Positions 50,806 through 59,609 of a stretch of DNA of 64,000 bases are shown here, piece after piece (the first letter of the stretch is position 1; each line of letters begins with the position of its first letter). The translations under genes and the position numbers were made by a program. A model generated the notes under the pieces. The model saw only the letters and a program-made list of their open reading frames with translations, was not told the DNA's origin and did not search any database. Origin of the DNA: Gammaproteobacteria bacterium (GTDB lineage Bacteria; Pseudomonadota; Gammaproteobacteria; Steroidobacterales; Steroidobacteraceae); contig PKRE01000002.1 of NCBI GenBank assembly GCA_017577615.1, positions 496,001-560,000 of the forward strand, in the 5' to 3' direction.

Positions 50806-51338
50806 CGAGCGGCGCCCAGGACCAGTGAGGCAAGCGCTTGCATCCTGCGGGCGTGCGCGTGACAGAGCGCAATGGCCAGCGCGTCGGCCGCATCTTCGGT
50901 GAGCGGACCGGAAATTTGTAAGAGACGTTTGACCATGAGCTGCACTTGCTCCTTCTGAGCCGCCCCAGTGCCAACGACTGCAAGCTTGACCTCGCGCGGT
51001 GCATATTCGAACACACGCGGCCGGACCGTGAACGTCGCGCTCAGGGCGGCCCCGCGTGCTTGCCCGAGCTTCAGGGCACTGTCGGCATTGCGATGCATGA
51101 ACACGCGCTCGATCGCGACTTCGTCCGGGCGAAACTCGCTGACCAAGCGATCGACGCCCAGGAAAATCTGCTGCAGCCGTTCGGCCATGCTCTCGCCGTT
51201 CGTCCTGATCGCCCCGCTCACGACGTAGGCGACCCCGGCACCGTTCGCGTCGATCACGGCGTACCCCGTGCGTTGGGATCCGGGATCTAGCCCCAAGATA
51301 CGAACCTGAGCCGGCAGCGCACCCTCGCGTAAGGGCAT
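50802..51338 (-). CDS. ruvC: Holliday junction resolvase RuvC
   Basis: 178 residues from ATG at 51338. Acidic catalytic residues are in RILGLDPGSQRTGYAVID (Asp), EVAIERVFMHRNA (Glu), and LTEDAADALAIALCHAH (two Asp). A 14-residue longer in-frame start at 51380 exists, but RuvC proteins begin close to the RILGLDPGS motif. Confidence 0.96.
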   Translation of the reverse strand: MPLREGALPAQVRILGLDPGSQRTGYAVIDANGAGVAYVVSGAIRTNGESMAERLQQIFLGVDRLVSEFRPDEVAIERVFMHRNADSALKLGQARGAALSATFTVRPRVFEYAPREVKLAVVGTGAAQKEQVQLMVKRLLQISGPLTEDAADALAIALCHAHARRMQALASLVLGAAR

Positions 51339-51394
51339 CTTCAGCGATGCAAGACTGTGCGGGCGCCGCAGCCTGCGCAAGAGTTTCTCCGTCT

Positions 51395-51423
51395 CTGATT
51401 CGAGTATGACGGGCCGGTATGAT
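51395..51423 (+). promoter_or_regulatory. Candidate promoter for relA
   Basis: CTGATT and TATGAT separated by 17 bases. An ATG at 51406 lies between the two boxes and so cannot be the start if this promoter is used, supporting the ATG at 51460. Confidence 0.45.
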
Positions 51424-51459
51424 ACGGGAAACCGCCCTGGGCGGGCACCAGGTCAGCCA

Positions 51460-53604
51460 ATGCAGCAAACCGTCGACACGCAACAGGAAGGGCAGCTTCG
51501 TACGACACGTGATGGACCGAGTCGCGCTACGCTTGCGGCACGGCTGCGCGCCGAGCCCGATCTCCCGCCTGAAGCGCTCGCCCGCGGCGAAGCCATAGCA
51601 GACATCGTCGCCGGGCTCACCGATAATCAGGAAATCCTTGCTGGCGCCCTACTCTTTCCGCTCATCGAGTCCGGCTCACTGACGGTCGAGCGTGCGACGG
51701 AGCTTGCGGGCACCAATGCCGCGCGGATTGCTGCCGAGCTGCACAGGCTCGGCACGTTGAACTTCGCCTCTCCCGCCAAAGGCGCCGCTTCCCTGTCCGA
51801 AAGTCAGGCCGAGGCGTTGCGCAAGATGCTGCTCGCCATCGTCACCGACCCTCGGCTCGTGCTCATCAAGCTCGCGGCACAGCTTCACCTCCTGCGGCAG
51901 TCGAAGGAGGCCGCAGCGGAAGTGCGCGAGCAGATCGCGCGCGAGACACAGGACATCTATGCGCCGCTCGCAAATCGCCTCGGCGTGTGGCAGCTCAAGT
52001 GGGAGCTCGAGGATCTGAGCTTTCGTTACCTCGATCCGGAGAACTACAAGCGCATTGCAGGCTGGCTCGCCGCCAAGCGCGCCGATCGTGAGCAATACAT
52101 CGAAGAGGTCATCAAGATCCTCCACGCCGAGCTCGACAAAGCCGGGATCAAGGCGGAAGTGGCCGGCCGGCCCAAGCACATCTTCAGCATCTGGCGCAAG
52201 ATGCAGCGCAAGGGCTTGTCGTTCGACCAGCTGTATGACATTCGCGCGGTGCGCGTGTTGGTCGATACGATCGCGGATTGCTACGCGGCGCTCGGCGTGG
52301 TGCACGGCTTGTGGCCGTACATTCCCGGCGAGTTCGACGACTACATCGCAACGCCAAAAGATAATTTCTATCGCTCGTTGCACACCGCAGTCATCGGACC
52401 CGGCAAGCTGCCGCTCGAGATTCAGATCCGCACGTATGAGATGCACGAGCATGCCGAGCTCGGCGTCGCCGCTCACTGGAAGTACAAGGAAGGCGGGAAG
52501 ACCAGCCCAGCGTACGAACAGAAAATCGCGTGGCTGCGACAGCTTCTCGAGCCCGGCGACCGCGACCTCGAGAACGAGAGCGATTTCCTGGACCGGGTCC
52601 GCTCCGATCTATTCGAGGATCGGGTGTACGTGTTATCGCCGCGTGGCGAAGTCATCGATCTGCCGCGTGGCGCCACGCCGCTCGACTACGCCTATCACGT
52701 GCACACCGACCTGGGACATCGCTGCCGCGGAGCGAAGGTCAACGGCCGCATGGTGCCGCTCAACCAGCCGCTGCAGAACGGAGATCAGGTCGAGATCATC
52801 GTCGGTAAACAGCCGAACCCAAGCCGTGACTGGCTCGTGCCGTCGCTCGGCTACCTCGTTTCGCCTCGTAACCGCGCCAAGGTGCGGGCGTGGTTCCGCA
52901 AGCTCGACGAGGAGCAGAACCGCATCCAAGGCAAGCAAATCCTCGAACGCGAGCTGCAGCGTCTGGCCATTCATTCCGTGACGCTGCCCGAGCTGATCAG
53001 CGAGTTCAACTTGCAGAACGCCGATCAGCTCTACCAGGCGATCGGCGAAGGCGAGATCAACGTCGCGCAAATCACCGGGGCCATTCTGCGTCGTGCCAAA
53101 CCCCAAGAGCTGCCCTCTCCAGTTCCGCGCAAGCCGGCGGCCACCTCCGAGGGCGCGCAGGGCGTGACGATCGAAGGCGTAGACGACCTGTTGTCCCACT
53201 TCGCACGATGCTGCGGTCCGGTGCCGCACGAGCCCATCAGCGGTTACATCACGCTGGGACGCGGCGTCAGCATCCATCGGGCCGAGTGCGCGAACTTCAA
53301 ACGCCTCGAGGCGGCGCACCCCGAGCGCGTGGTGGCGGTCCAGTGGGGCGGCACGGCCGATCGCAGCTTTGCGGTCGAGATCAACGTGCGCGCGTTCGAT
53401 CGGCGCGGCTTGCTGAGAGACATCACGGCCGTGCTCGCCGACATGAAAATCAACATCCAGGGCATGAACACGCTCACGCACGAGGGCGACGGCATTGCCG
53501 ATATCAACCTCAAGATCATGGTCGGCGATCTCGAGGAGCTTTCGCGCGTGCTGGCGCGCATACAAAGTCTGCCGAACGTGCTGAGCGTGCGCAGAAAGGC
53601 GTGA
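51460..53604 (+). CDS. relA: GTP pyrophosphokinase RelA
   Basis: 714 residues. The pseudo-hydrolase domain lacks the His-Asp metal motif (ILAGALLFPLIESG where SpoT has HD), as in RelA. The synthetase domain has YDIRAVRVLVDTIADCYAAL, GEFDDYIATPKDNFYRSLHT (the acidic EFDD of RelA rather than the RFKD of SpoT) and EIQIRTYEMHEHAELGVAAHW. Then TGS (VYVLSPRGEVIDLPRGATPL), the zinc-finger/helical region (SHFARCCGPVPHEPISGYI) and a C-terminal ACT (RRGLLRDITAVLADMKINI). It makes (p)ppGpp on starved ribosomes. It diverges from ruvC. Confidence 0.95.
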   Translation: MQQTVDTQQEGQLRTTRDGPSRATLAARLRAEPDLPPEALARGEAIADIVAGLTDNQEILAGALLFPLIESGSLTVERATELAGTNAARIAAELHRLGTLNFASPAKGAASLSESQAEALRKMLLAIVTDPRLVLIKLAAQLHLLRQSKEAAAEVREQIARETQDIYAPLANRLGVWQLKWELEDLSFRYLDPENYKRIAGWLAAKRADREQYIEEVIKILHAELDKAGIKAEVAGRPKHIFSIWRKMQRKGLSFDQLYDIRAVRVLVDTIADCYAALGVVHGLWPYIPGEFDDYIATPKDNFYRSLHTAVIGPGKLPLEIQIRTYEMHEHAELGVAAHWKYKEGGKTSPAYEQKIAWLRQLLEPGDRDLENESDFLDRVRSDLFEDRVYVLSPRGEVIDLPRGATPLDYAYHVHTDLGHRCRGAKVNGRMVPLNQPLQNGDQVEIIVGKQPNPSRDWLVPSLGYLVSPRNRAKVRAWFRKLDEEQNRIQGKQILERELQRLAIHSVTLPELISEFNLQNADQLYQAIGEGEINVAQITGAILRRAKPQELPSPVPRKPAATSEGAQGVTIEGVDDLLSHFARCCGPVPHEPISGYITLGRGVSIHRAECANFKRLEAAHPERVVAVQWGGTADRSFAVEINVRAFDRRGLLRDITAVLADMKINIQGMNTLTHEGDGIADINLKIMVGDLEELSRVLARIQSLPNVLSVRRKA

Positions 53605-53608
53605 GTGA

Positions 53609-53728
53609 AGCTCGGGGTTGGACTGCTAGGCGCTGGCTGCTGGACTCGCGACTGGAGACTCGGGGCTGGCGCAAGCGCGCATCACGCATCGAGCAAACTT
53701 CGCACCCCGAGCCCCAGCCCCAAGCCCA
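53609..53728. repeat. 7-bp-periodic inverted repeat between relA and lpdA (GGGGCTGG type)
   Basis: Left arm TGGACTC-GCGACTG-GAGACTC-GGGGCTG, right arm CACCCCG-AGCCCCA-GCCCCAA-GCCC. The two genes converge; no T-run. It resembles the etfA/peroxiredoxin copy. Confidence 0.7.
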
Positions 53729-53731
53729 CGA

Positions 53732-55162
53732 TCAGCGATTGGGAAAATCGATCGCGATCTTGTCCGCGTGCAGGGCCGCTTCGTGCAGCGCCTCCGACAA
53801 GGTCGGATGCGCGTGGATGGTGCGCTGGAGATCTTCCGTGCTTGCTGAGTACTCCATCGCCAGCACTGCTTCGGCGATGAGCTCTCCCGCCATGGGACCG
53901 ATGATGTGAACGCCCAAGATCTCGTCGTCGTCGCTCGCCGAGACGATCTTGCAGAATCCCACCGCCGCTTCCATCGCGCGCGCGCGGCCGTTGGCCATAA
54001 ATGGGAACGTGCCCACCTTGTACGGCCGCCCGCTGCGCTTCACCTCCTCCTCTGTCTGTCCGACCCAAGCGATCTCCGGGGCCGTGTAGATGACGGAAGG
54101 AATCGTCTTGTAATTCACCTCCGCCACCTTGCCAGCGATGAGGTCGGCCACCATGACGCCCTCTTCCTTGCCCTTGTGCGCAAGCATCGGCCCGCGCACG
54201 ACATCGCCAATCGCCCAGACGTTCGGCGCGGTGGTTCTGCACTCTTCGTCGACTTTGACGAAGCCGCGCTCGTCAAGCTCGACTCCAGTGCCTTCGCCGA
54301 ATAGGTCTTGCGTATACGGACGCCTGCCGATCGCGACGACCACCTTGTCGACCTCGACTTGCTGGGCGCCGCTTGCATCGGAGTAATGCAGCACGATGCC
54401 ACTCTTCGTCTTCTCGGCTGACGACACCTTGGCGCCGAGCCGAATGTCCAAGCCGAGCTTCTTGAAATGCTTGAGCGCTTCTCTTGCGACTGCACCGTCC
54501 GCGGCGGGAAGGAACGTGTCGAGCGCTTCGAGGATGACGACTTCTGCGCCGAGCCGGCGCCACACGCTGCCGAGCTCAAGGCCGATGACGCCCGCTCCGA
54601 TCACACCCAGCCGCTTGGGCACGCTCTCAAGCTCGAGCGCCCCCCAGGAGTCGATGATGTCTTTGCCATCGAACGGCACGCTCTTGAGCTCCATCGGCGC
54701 CGAGCCTGTCGCCAGCACCACGTGCTTCGCCGTGAGCTCCTGCTTCCTGCCGTCCTTGTCCGTGTACTCGACGCGGTTTCCGCTCAGAAGCTTGCCGTGC
54801 CCCTGCAGGCCGGTGACGCCGGCGGCCTTGAACAGCGCGGCAATGCCGAGCGTCGACTGTTTGACGATTTGAGCACGACGCTTCTGCATTGCCGCAAGAT
54901 CGAGGGCAACGTCCGCGACCTTGATGCCGTGCGTCGCGAACTCGTGCTTGGTGCGATAGTAAAGCTCGGAGGATTCGAGCAGCGCCTTGGAAGGAATGCA
55001 CCCAGCATTCAAGCAGGTGCCGCCGAATGCATACGAGCCGTCTTTGTTACGCCACTCGTCGATGCAGGCAACCGAGAGTTTGTTCTGACCAGCGCGAATC
55101 GCGCACGGATAGCCGGCAGGCCCGGCGCCGATGACGATGACATCGAAATGCGTAGACGACAT
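53732..55162 (-). CDS. lpdA: Dihydrolipoyl dehydrogenase (E3)
   Basis: 476 residues. FAD loop VIVIGAGPAGYPCAIRAG; redox-active disulfide GGTCLNAGCIPSK; NAD loop LGVIGAGVIGLELGSVW; FAD site WAIGDVVRGPMLAHK; catalytic His-Glu at the C-terminus in HAHPTLSEALHEAAL. It reoxidises lipoamide in the 2-oxoglutarate dehydrogenase complex encoded just upstream. The ATG at 55162 follows GGGAG by 6 bases. Confidence 0.96.
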   Translation of the reverse strand: MSSTHFDVIVIGAGPAGYPCAIRAGQNKLSVACIDEWRNKDGSYAFGGTCLNAGCIPSKALLESSELYYRTKHEFATHGIKVADVALDLAAMQKRRAQIVKQSTLGIAALFKAAGVTGLQGHGKLLSGNRVEYTDKDGRKQELTAKHVVLATGSAPMELKSVPFDGKDIIDSWGALELESVPKRLGVIGAGVIGLELGSVWRRLGAEVVILEALDTFLPAADGAVAREALKHFKKLGLDIRLGAKVSSAEKTKSGIVLHYSDASGAQQVEVDKVVVAIGRRPYTQDLFGEGTGVELDERGFVKVDEECRTTAPNVWAIGDVVRGPMLAHKGKEEGVMVADLIAGKVAEVNYKTIPSVIYTAPEIAWVGQTEEEVKRSGRPYKVGTFPFMANGRARAMEAAVGFCKIVSASDDDEILGVHIIGPMAGELIAEAVLAMEYSASTEDLQRTIHAHPTLSEALHEAALHADKIAIDFPNR

Positions 55163-55180
55163 GGGTGCTCCCAATGAACC

Positions 55181-55253
55181 TGATTCGTGAATCGTGAGTC
55201 GCGGGTCGTCCTGAGCCTCGCTGCGATTCGCTACCCTCGATTCACGACCCGCC
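55181..55253. repeat. 7-bp-periodic inverted repeat (ATTCGTG/ATTCACGA type)
   Basis: Left arm ATTCGTG-AATCGTG-AGTCGCG-GGTCG, right arm CGATTCA-CGACCCG-C. Units differ from the other copies and resemble the GATTCxC heptamers common in Xanthomonadaceae. It lies between sucB and lpdA. Confidence 0.75.
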
Positions 55254-55267
55254 TGTGGCGTTGACGG

Positions 55268-56494
55268 CTACAGCTGCAGCAGCAAGCGTGCCGGATCCTC
55301 GAGCGCCTCCTTAATCGCGACCAGGAATTGCACGGATTCGCGCCCATCGACGATGCGGTGGTCGTATGTGAGCGCCAGATACATCATCGGCCGGATCTTG
55401 ATCTCACCATTGATGACCACTGGCCGCTCCTGAATCTTGTGCATGCCGAGAATCGCCACTTGCGGCGGATTCAGGATCGGCGTCGACATGAGCGAGCCGA
55501 ACACGCCACCGTTGGTGATCGTGAACGTGCCCCCGGTGAGCTCCTCAAGCGAGATCGTGCCATCGCGCGCCTTCTGGGCATATGTGGCGATCGCCTTTTC
55601 GATCTCGGCGAAGCTCAGGTTTTCCGCGTTGCGTATCACGGGCACCATGAGCCCGCGATCCGTCGAAACCGCAACGCCGATGTCGTAGTACTCGTGATAG
55701 ACGATATCGTTGCCGTCGATCGACGCATTCACGACCGGGAACTTGCGCAACGCTTCGATCGAGGCCTTCACGAAGAAAGACATGTAGCCGAGCCTGACGC
55801 CGTGCGTCTTCTCGAACTTGTCCTTGTAGCGCGCACGAATCTCGTTGACCGCCGTCAGATCGACCTCGTTGAAGGTCGTGAGCATCGCCGCCGTCGCTTG
55901 CGCCTGCAACAGCCGCTCCGCGATGCGCGCCCGCAGACGCGTCATCGGCACACGGTGCTCGCTGCGCGAACCGGTAACCGGCGGCAAGTCGGCCGGTGGC
56001 GCGCTCGGCTTCGCCGGCTTGGCCGCGGGCGCAGCCGCTTCCTGCTTGGCGAGGTGCTGAATCACGTCGGCTTTCGTGACGCGACCGTCGCGGCCACTGC
56101 CGGCAATGGCAGCCGGATCGAGCTTGTGCTCCTCAACCATGCGCCTTGCGGCTGGCGCGAGCTTCGCGACCTTGGCGCTCGCCCTCGGCTCGGCCTCGGT
56201 CTTGGCCTCTTGGGTGGGCGCCGCCTGCTGCTGAGCGGACTCGGCCGCAGCCGCGCTGGTGTCGATGATCGCAAGCACCTGTCCGCTCGTGACAGTGGCG
56301 CCGTCCTCGACCTTCAGCTCCTTGATCACACCCGCCGATGGCGCGGGCACCTCGAGCATGACCTTGTCCGTTTCGAGATCGACGAGATTCTCGTCGCGAT
56401 CGACCCTATCGCCCGGCTTCTTGTGCCAGGCGACCAAGGTGGCGTCCGTCACGGACTCCGGCAGCTGCGGAACTTTGACTTCGATATCACTCAT
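55268..56494 (-). CDS. sucB: Dihydrolipoyl succinyltransferase (E2)
   Basis: 408 residues. Lipoyl lysine in LETDKVMLEVPAP; an Ala/Pro/Lys-rich linker; E3/E1-binding domain LAPAARRMVEEHKLDPAAI; catalytic domain with FTITNGGVFGSLMSTPILN and the active LALTYDHRIVDGRESV (His, Asp). It is E2 of the 2-oxoglutarate dehydrogenase complex. It follows sucA by 20 bases. Confidence 0.96.
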   Translation of the reverse strand: MSDIEVKVPQLPESVTDATLVAWHKKPGDRVDRDENLVDLETDKVMLEVPAPSAGVIKELKVEDGATVTSGQVLAIIDTSAAAAESAQQQAAPTQEAKTEAEPRASAKVAKLAPAARRMVEEHKLDPAAIAGSGRDGRVTKADVIQHLAKQEAAAPAAKPAKPSAPPADLPPVTGSRSEHRVPMTRLRARIAERLLQAQATAAMLTTFNEVDLTAVNEIRARYKDKFEKTHGVRLGYMSFFVKASIEALRKFPVVNASIDGNDIVYHEYYDIGVAVSTDRGLMVPVIRNAENLSFAEIEKAIATYAQKARDGTISLEELTGGTFTITNGGVFGSLMSTPILNPPQVAILGMHKIQERPVVINGEIKIRPMMYLALTYDHRIVDGRESVQFLVAIKEALEDPARLLLQL

Positions 56495-56514
56495 GCGGAA
56501 TCTCGGTGCTCTCG

Positions 56515-59394
56515 TTAATTCGACTTTCCGGCGGCTTTGAGCCGCGTCGTATGACGTAAGGACTCTTCAGTGCTCGTCGAGCGCAAGGCGGCATCCACGA
56601 GCTCGATCTGCTGCTCGACGTGCATCTGGTAGATACCCGTTGCCGGCGCAGCAGCTGGCGCGCGGCCTGCGTACAGCAGCTGCTGATCGCTGGTGAGCGG
56701 CTCCTGCAGCCTATGGCGAATCTGATACCAGCCGCCTTGGTTCTGCGGCTCTTCTTGGCACCACACGATCTCACGCGCGTTGGGATACTTGCGCACGACG
56801 GCTGCGTATTCCTCGGTGGGGAATGGATAGAGCTGCTCGATCCGCACGATCGCCACATTGCGCACGCCGTCGGAACGACGCGACTCGAGCAGATCGAAGT
56901 AGACCTTGCCCGAGCAGAATACGACACGTGTCACGTTCTCGGGCTGCAGATCGTCGATCTCGTCGATCACGTGCTGGAACTCGCCATCTGCGAGATCCTC
57001 GAGCGAAGAGACCGAGAGCTTGTGTCGCAGCAAGCTCTTCGGAGTCATCACGATGAGCGGCTTGCGGAAGGGTTGCTTCACCTGCCGCCGCAGCATGTGG
57101 AACATTTGCGCCGGCGTCGAGGGCACGCAGACCTGCATGTTCAGCTCCGCGCACAGCTGCAGGAAACGCTCGAGGCGAGCCGAGGAATGCTCTGGCCCCT
57201 GGCCTTCGTAGCCGTGCGGCAAGAACAGCGTCAGGCCGCATAGACGACCCCACTTCGCCTCGCCCGAGCTGATGAACTGATCGATGATCACTTGCGCACC
57301 GTTGGCGAAGTCACCGAATTGCGCCTCCCAGATCGCCAAGCAGTTCGGCTCCGTCGTCGAAAAGCCGTATTCGAACCCCAGCACGGCCTCCTCGGACAAC
57401 AGCGAGTCGATGACCGTGAACTGCGGCTGGCTCGGCGCAACGTGCTCGAGCGGTACGTAGGTTTCGCCGGTCTCCTGATGGTGCAGCACTGCGTGACGAT
57501 GGAAGAACGTGCCGCGCCCGCTGTCCTGCCCCACGATGCGCACCTGAAAGCCTTCGGTGAGCAGCGTTGCGTAGGCGAGCGTCTCGGCGAAGCCCCAGTC
57601 GAGGGGCAGCTGCCCGGCCGTCATCTTCCGCCGCGCCTGGATGACATTCTCCACCTGCCGATGCAGCTTAAAATTCGGCGGCAGGGTCGTGAGCTTCGTC
57701 CCAAGCTCACGCAGCAGCTCGATGCGCACCCTGGTGTCCACCCGCGTACGCTCGGTGAGGCGGAACTTGGTCCAATCGACAGTGTGCTTGTTGCCGATCA
57801 TGCCGAGCGAGTGCCTGACGATGGTCTTGCCCTCGTCCAGATCGCGCCGGTAGTTCTCGACCATCGCGTCGACCTCGCCCTGCGTGACCAGACCTTCGGC
57901 GATCAGCTTCTGCGCGTACAGCTGCCGCGGCGTGGGGTGCTCGCGAATCCGCCGATACATCACCGGCTGCGTGGCCGCCGGCTCGTCGGCCTCGTTGTGC
58001 CCACGGCGGCGGTAGCACACCAGGTCGATCACGACATCCTTGTGGAACTTCATGCGGTACTCGAGCGCAAGCCGCGTGGCGAACAACAGCGCCTCGGGAT
58101 CGTCGCCGTTCACGTGGAAGATCGGCGCTTCGATCATCTTGGCGACGTCGCTGCAATAAAGCGTCGAGCGCGAGTCGCGCGGGTCCGAGGTCGTGAAGCC
58201 GATCTGGTTGTTGATGATGATGTGGATCGTGCCCCCGGTGTAGAAACCGCGCGCCTGCGAGAGCTGCAAGGTCTCCATGACGACGCCCTGGCCAGCGAAG
58301 GCGGCGTCACCATGGATCAGCACCGGCACCACTTTATCGCCCTTGGTATCTCTGCGGCGCTGTTGCCGCGCTCGTACCGACCCTTGCACGACCGGATTGA
58401 CGACTTCGAGGTGCGAGGGGTTGAACGCCAGCGCAACGTGGACGTTACCACCCGGGGTGCGGATGTCGCTCGAGAAGCCCTTGTGGTACTTGACGTCGCC
58501 CGAGCCCTGCAAATGGTTCGAGTCGTAGTGTCCCTCGAACTCGGAGACGATCTCCTGCGGCGGTTTGCCGACCACGTTCACCAGAACGTTCAAGCGGCCG
58601 CGATGCGCCATGCCGATGACAATCTCCTCAACGCCGGCCTTGCCGCCTTGTTGAATGAGATCGTCCAGCATCGGAATGAGGCTATCGCCGCCTTCCAGCG
58701 AGAAGCGCTTCTGGGCCGGGTACTTCGTCGCGAAGTACAGCTCGAGCCCTTCCGCAGCCGTCAGATGCCACAGGATGGACTTGCGCTCCTCGGTGGAGAA
58801 ACGATGGCGCAGACGGCCCTCGAGGAAACGGCTCTGCAGCCAGAGCCGCTCGGTCGAGTTCGACACATGGGCAAATTCGGCACCGATGGTGCCGCACCAG
58901 ACCTGGCGCAACAGCGCGACGAAGTCGCGCAGCTTCATCCGCTGCGGGAGCGCATCGATGCGGCTGCCGGTATAGAACTCGGTGTCGAGGTCGGCTTCAC
59001 TCAAGCCGAAATGGCGCAATTCGAGCACCTCCGGGACGGGGCGCTTCATCAATCCGAGCGGATCGATATTGGCGAGCAAGTGGCCGCGATTCGCATACAC
59101 CTGTGCGAGACGCGCGACACCACCTTGCTTTGCAGACACATCGGGCACCGTTGATGCAGACGCGGTCGCTACCGCCGTGGTGCGCGCGCGGGCGCGCTCG
59201 GCCAGCGCCTCGCGAAGCGGCGTATGCGGTGTTTCCGTGCGCGGAGCCGCGCCCAGCGAGTCGAAGTACTCGCGCCAGCGCGGCTCGACCGTATCAGGAT
59301 CGAGCAGATACTGCTCGTACAGAGATTCAACGTAGGCGGCGTTGGAAGCGCCAAGCGGCGTAGAGTCGAGCAAAGCTCGCAAAGAGTCGCTCAT
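56515..59394 (-). CDS. sucA: 2-oxoglutarate dehydrogenase E1 component
   Basis: 959 residues. N-terminal E2-binding segment SNAAYVESLYEQYLLDPDTV; MAHRGRLNVLVNVVGKPP, LIHGDAAFAGQGVVMETLQL, INNQIGFTTSDPRDSR (thiamine/Mg site), FEYGFSTTEPNCLAIWEAQF, FLPHGYEGQGPEHSSARLER. It decarboxylates 2-oxoglutarate with thiamine diphosphate. First gene of sucA-sucB-lpdA. Confidence 0.97.
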   Translation of the reverse strand: MSDSLRALLDSTPLGASNAAYVESLYEQYLLDPDTVEPRWREYFDSLGAAPRTETPHTPLREALAERARARTTAVATASASTVPDVSAKQGGVARLAQVYANRGHLLANIDPLGLMKRPVPEVLELRHFGLSEADLDTEFYTGSRIDALPQRMKLRDFVALLRQVWCGTIGAEFAHVSNSTERLWLQSRFLEGRLRHRFSTEERKSILWHLTAAEGLELYFATKYPAQKRFSLEGGDSLIPMLDDLIQQGGKAGVEEIVIGMAHRGRLNVLVNVVGKPPQEIVSEFEGHYDSNHLQGSGDVKYHKGFSSDIRTPGGNVHVALAFNPSHLEVVNPVVQGSVRARQQRRRDTKGDKVVPVLIHGDAAFAGQGVVMETLQLSQARGFYTGGTIHIIINNQIGFTTSDPRDSRSTLYCSDVAKMIEAPIFHVNGDDPEALLFATRLALEYRMKFHKDVVIDLVCYRRRGHNEADEPAATQPVMYRRIREHPTPRQLYAQKLIAEGLVTQGEVDAMVENYRRDLDEGKTIVRHSLGMIGNKHTVDWTKFRLTERTRVDTRVRIELLRELGTKLTTLPPNFKLHRQVENVIQARRKMTAGQLPLDWGFAETLAYATLLTEGFQVRIVGQDSGRGTFFHRHAVLHHQETGETYVPLEHVAPSQPQFTVIDSLLSEEAVLGFEYGFSTTEPNCLAIWEAQFGDFANGAQVIIDQFISSGEAKWGRLCGLTLFLPHGYEGQGPEHSSARLERFLQLCAELNMQVCVPSTPAQMFHMLRRQVKQPFRKPLIVMTPKSLLRHKLSVSSLEDLADGEFQHVIDEIDDLQPENVTRVVFCSGKVYFDLLESRRSDGVRNVAIVRIEQLYPFPTEEYAAVVRKYPNAREIVWCQEEPQNQGGWYQIRHRLQEPLTSDQQLLYAGRAPAAAPATGIYQMHVEQQIELVDAALRSTSTEESLRHTTRLKAAGKSN

Positions 59395-59609
59395 TGCGAT
59401 CGCGGATTCCCGTGCGAAGTCAGAAAAAGTGGTTGGTGGCGGAAGAAAATCCGTTACCCGCTAGTGTAGCCGAATAAACTGTCAGTAGAGAAACATCGGG
59501 CGAGCAGACCGTGATGTTGCGCTCGTAATAGCTGCACGGCAGGCGATGCCACCGACTGGCCTATCGGATAGGACGAAGCCTGCCTTCGCAAACGGCGAGC
59601 AGAATGTGT
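59395..59609. other. 215-bp intergenic region upstream of sucA
   Basis: Contains the TACACTAG -10 candidate (59463-59468, minus strand) for sucA and, at 59559-59588, small inverted repeats (CCTATC-GGATAGG and CGAAG-CCTGC-CTTCG) that could end the transcript of the three-part gene... on the minus strand they lie just past its stop. No gene is supported. Confidence 0.4.
59463..59468 (-). promoter_or_regulatory. Candidate -10 box (TACACT) for sucA-sucB-lpdA
   Basis: TACACTAG about 70 nt upstream of the sucA start. No convincing -35 is present, which may indicate an activator-dependent promoter. Confidence 0.35.

Noticed and set aside
57292..59154. A 620-codon open frame antisense to sucA
   Set aside because: Same reason: reverse frame of sucA, no family resemblance, no ribosome-binding site.
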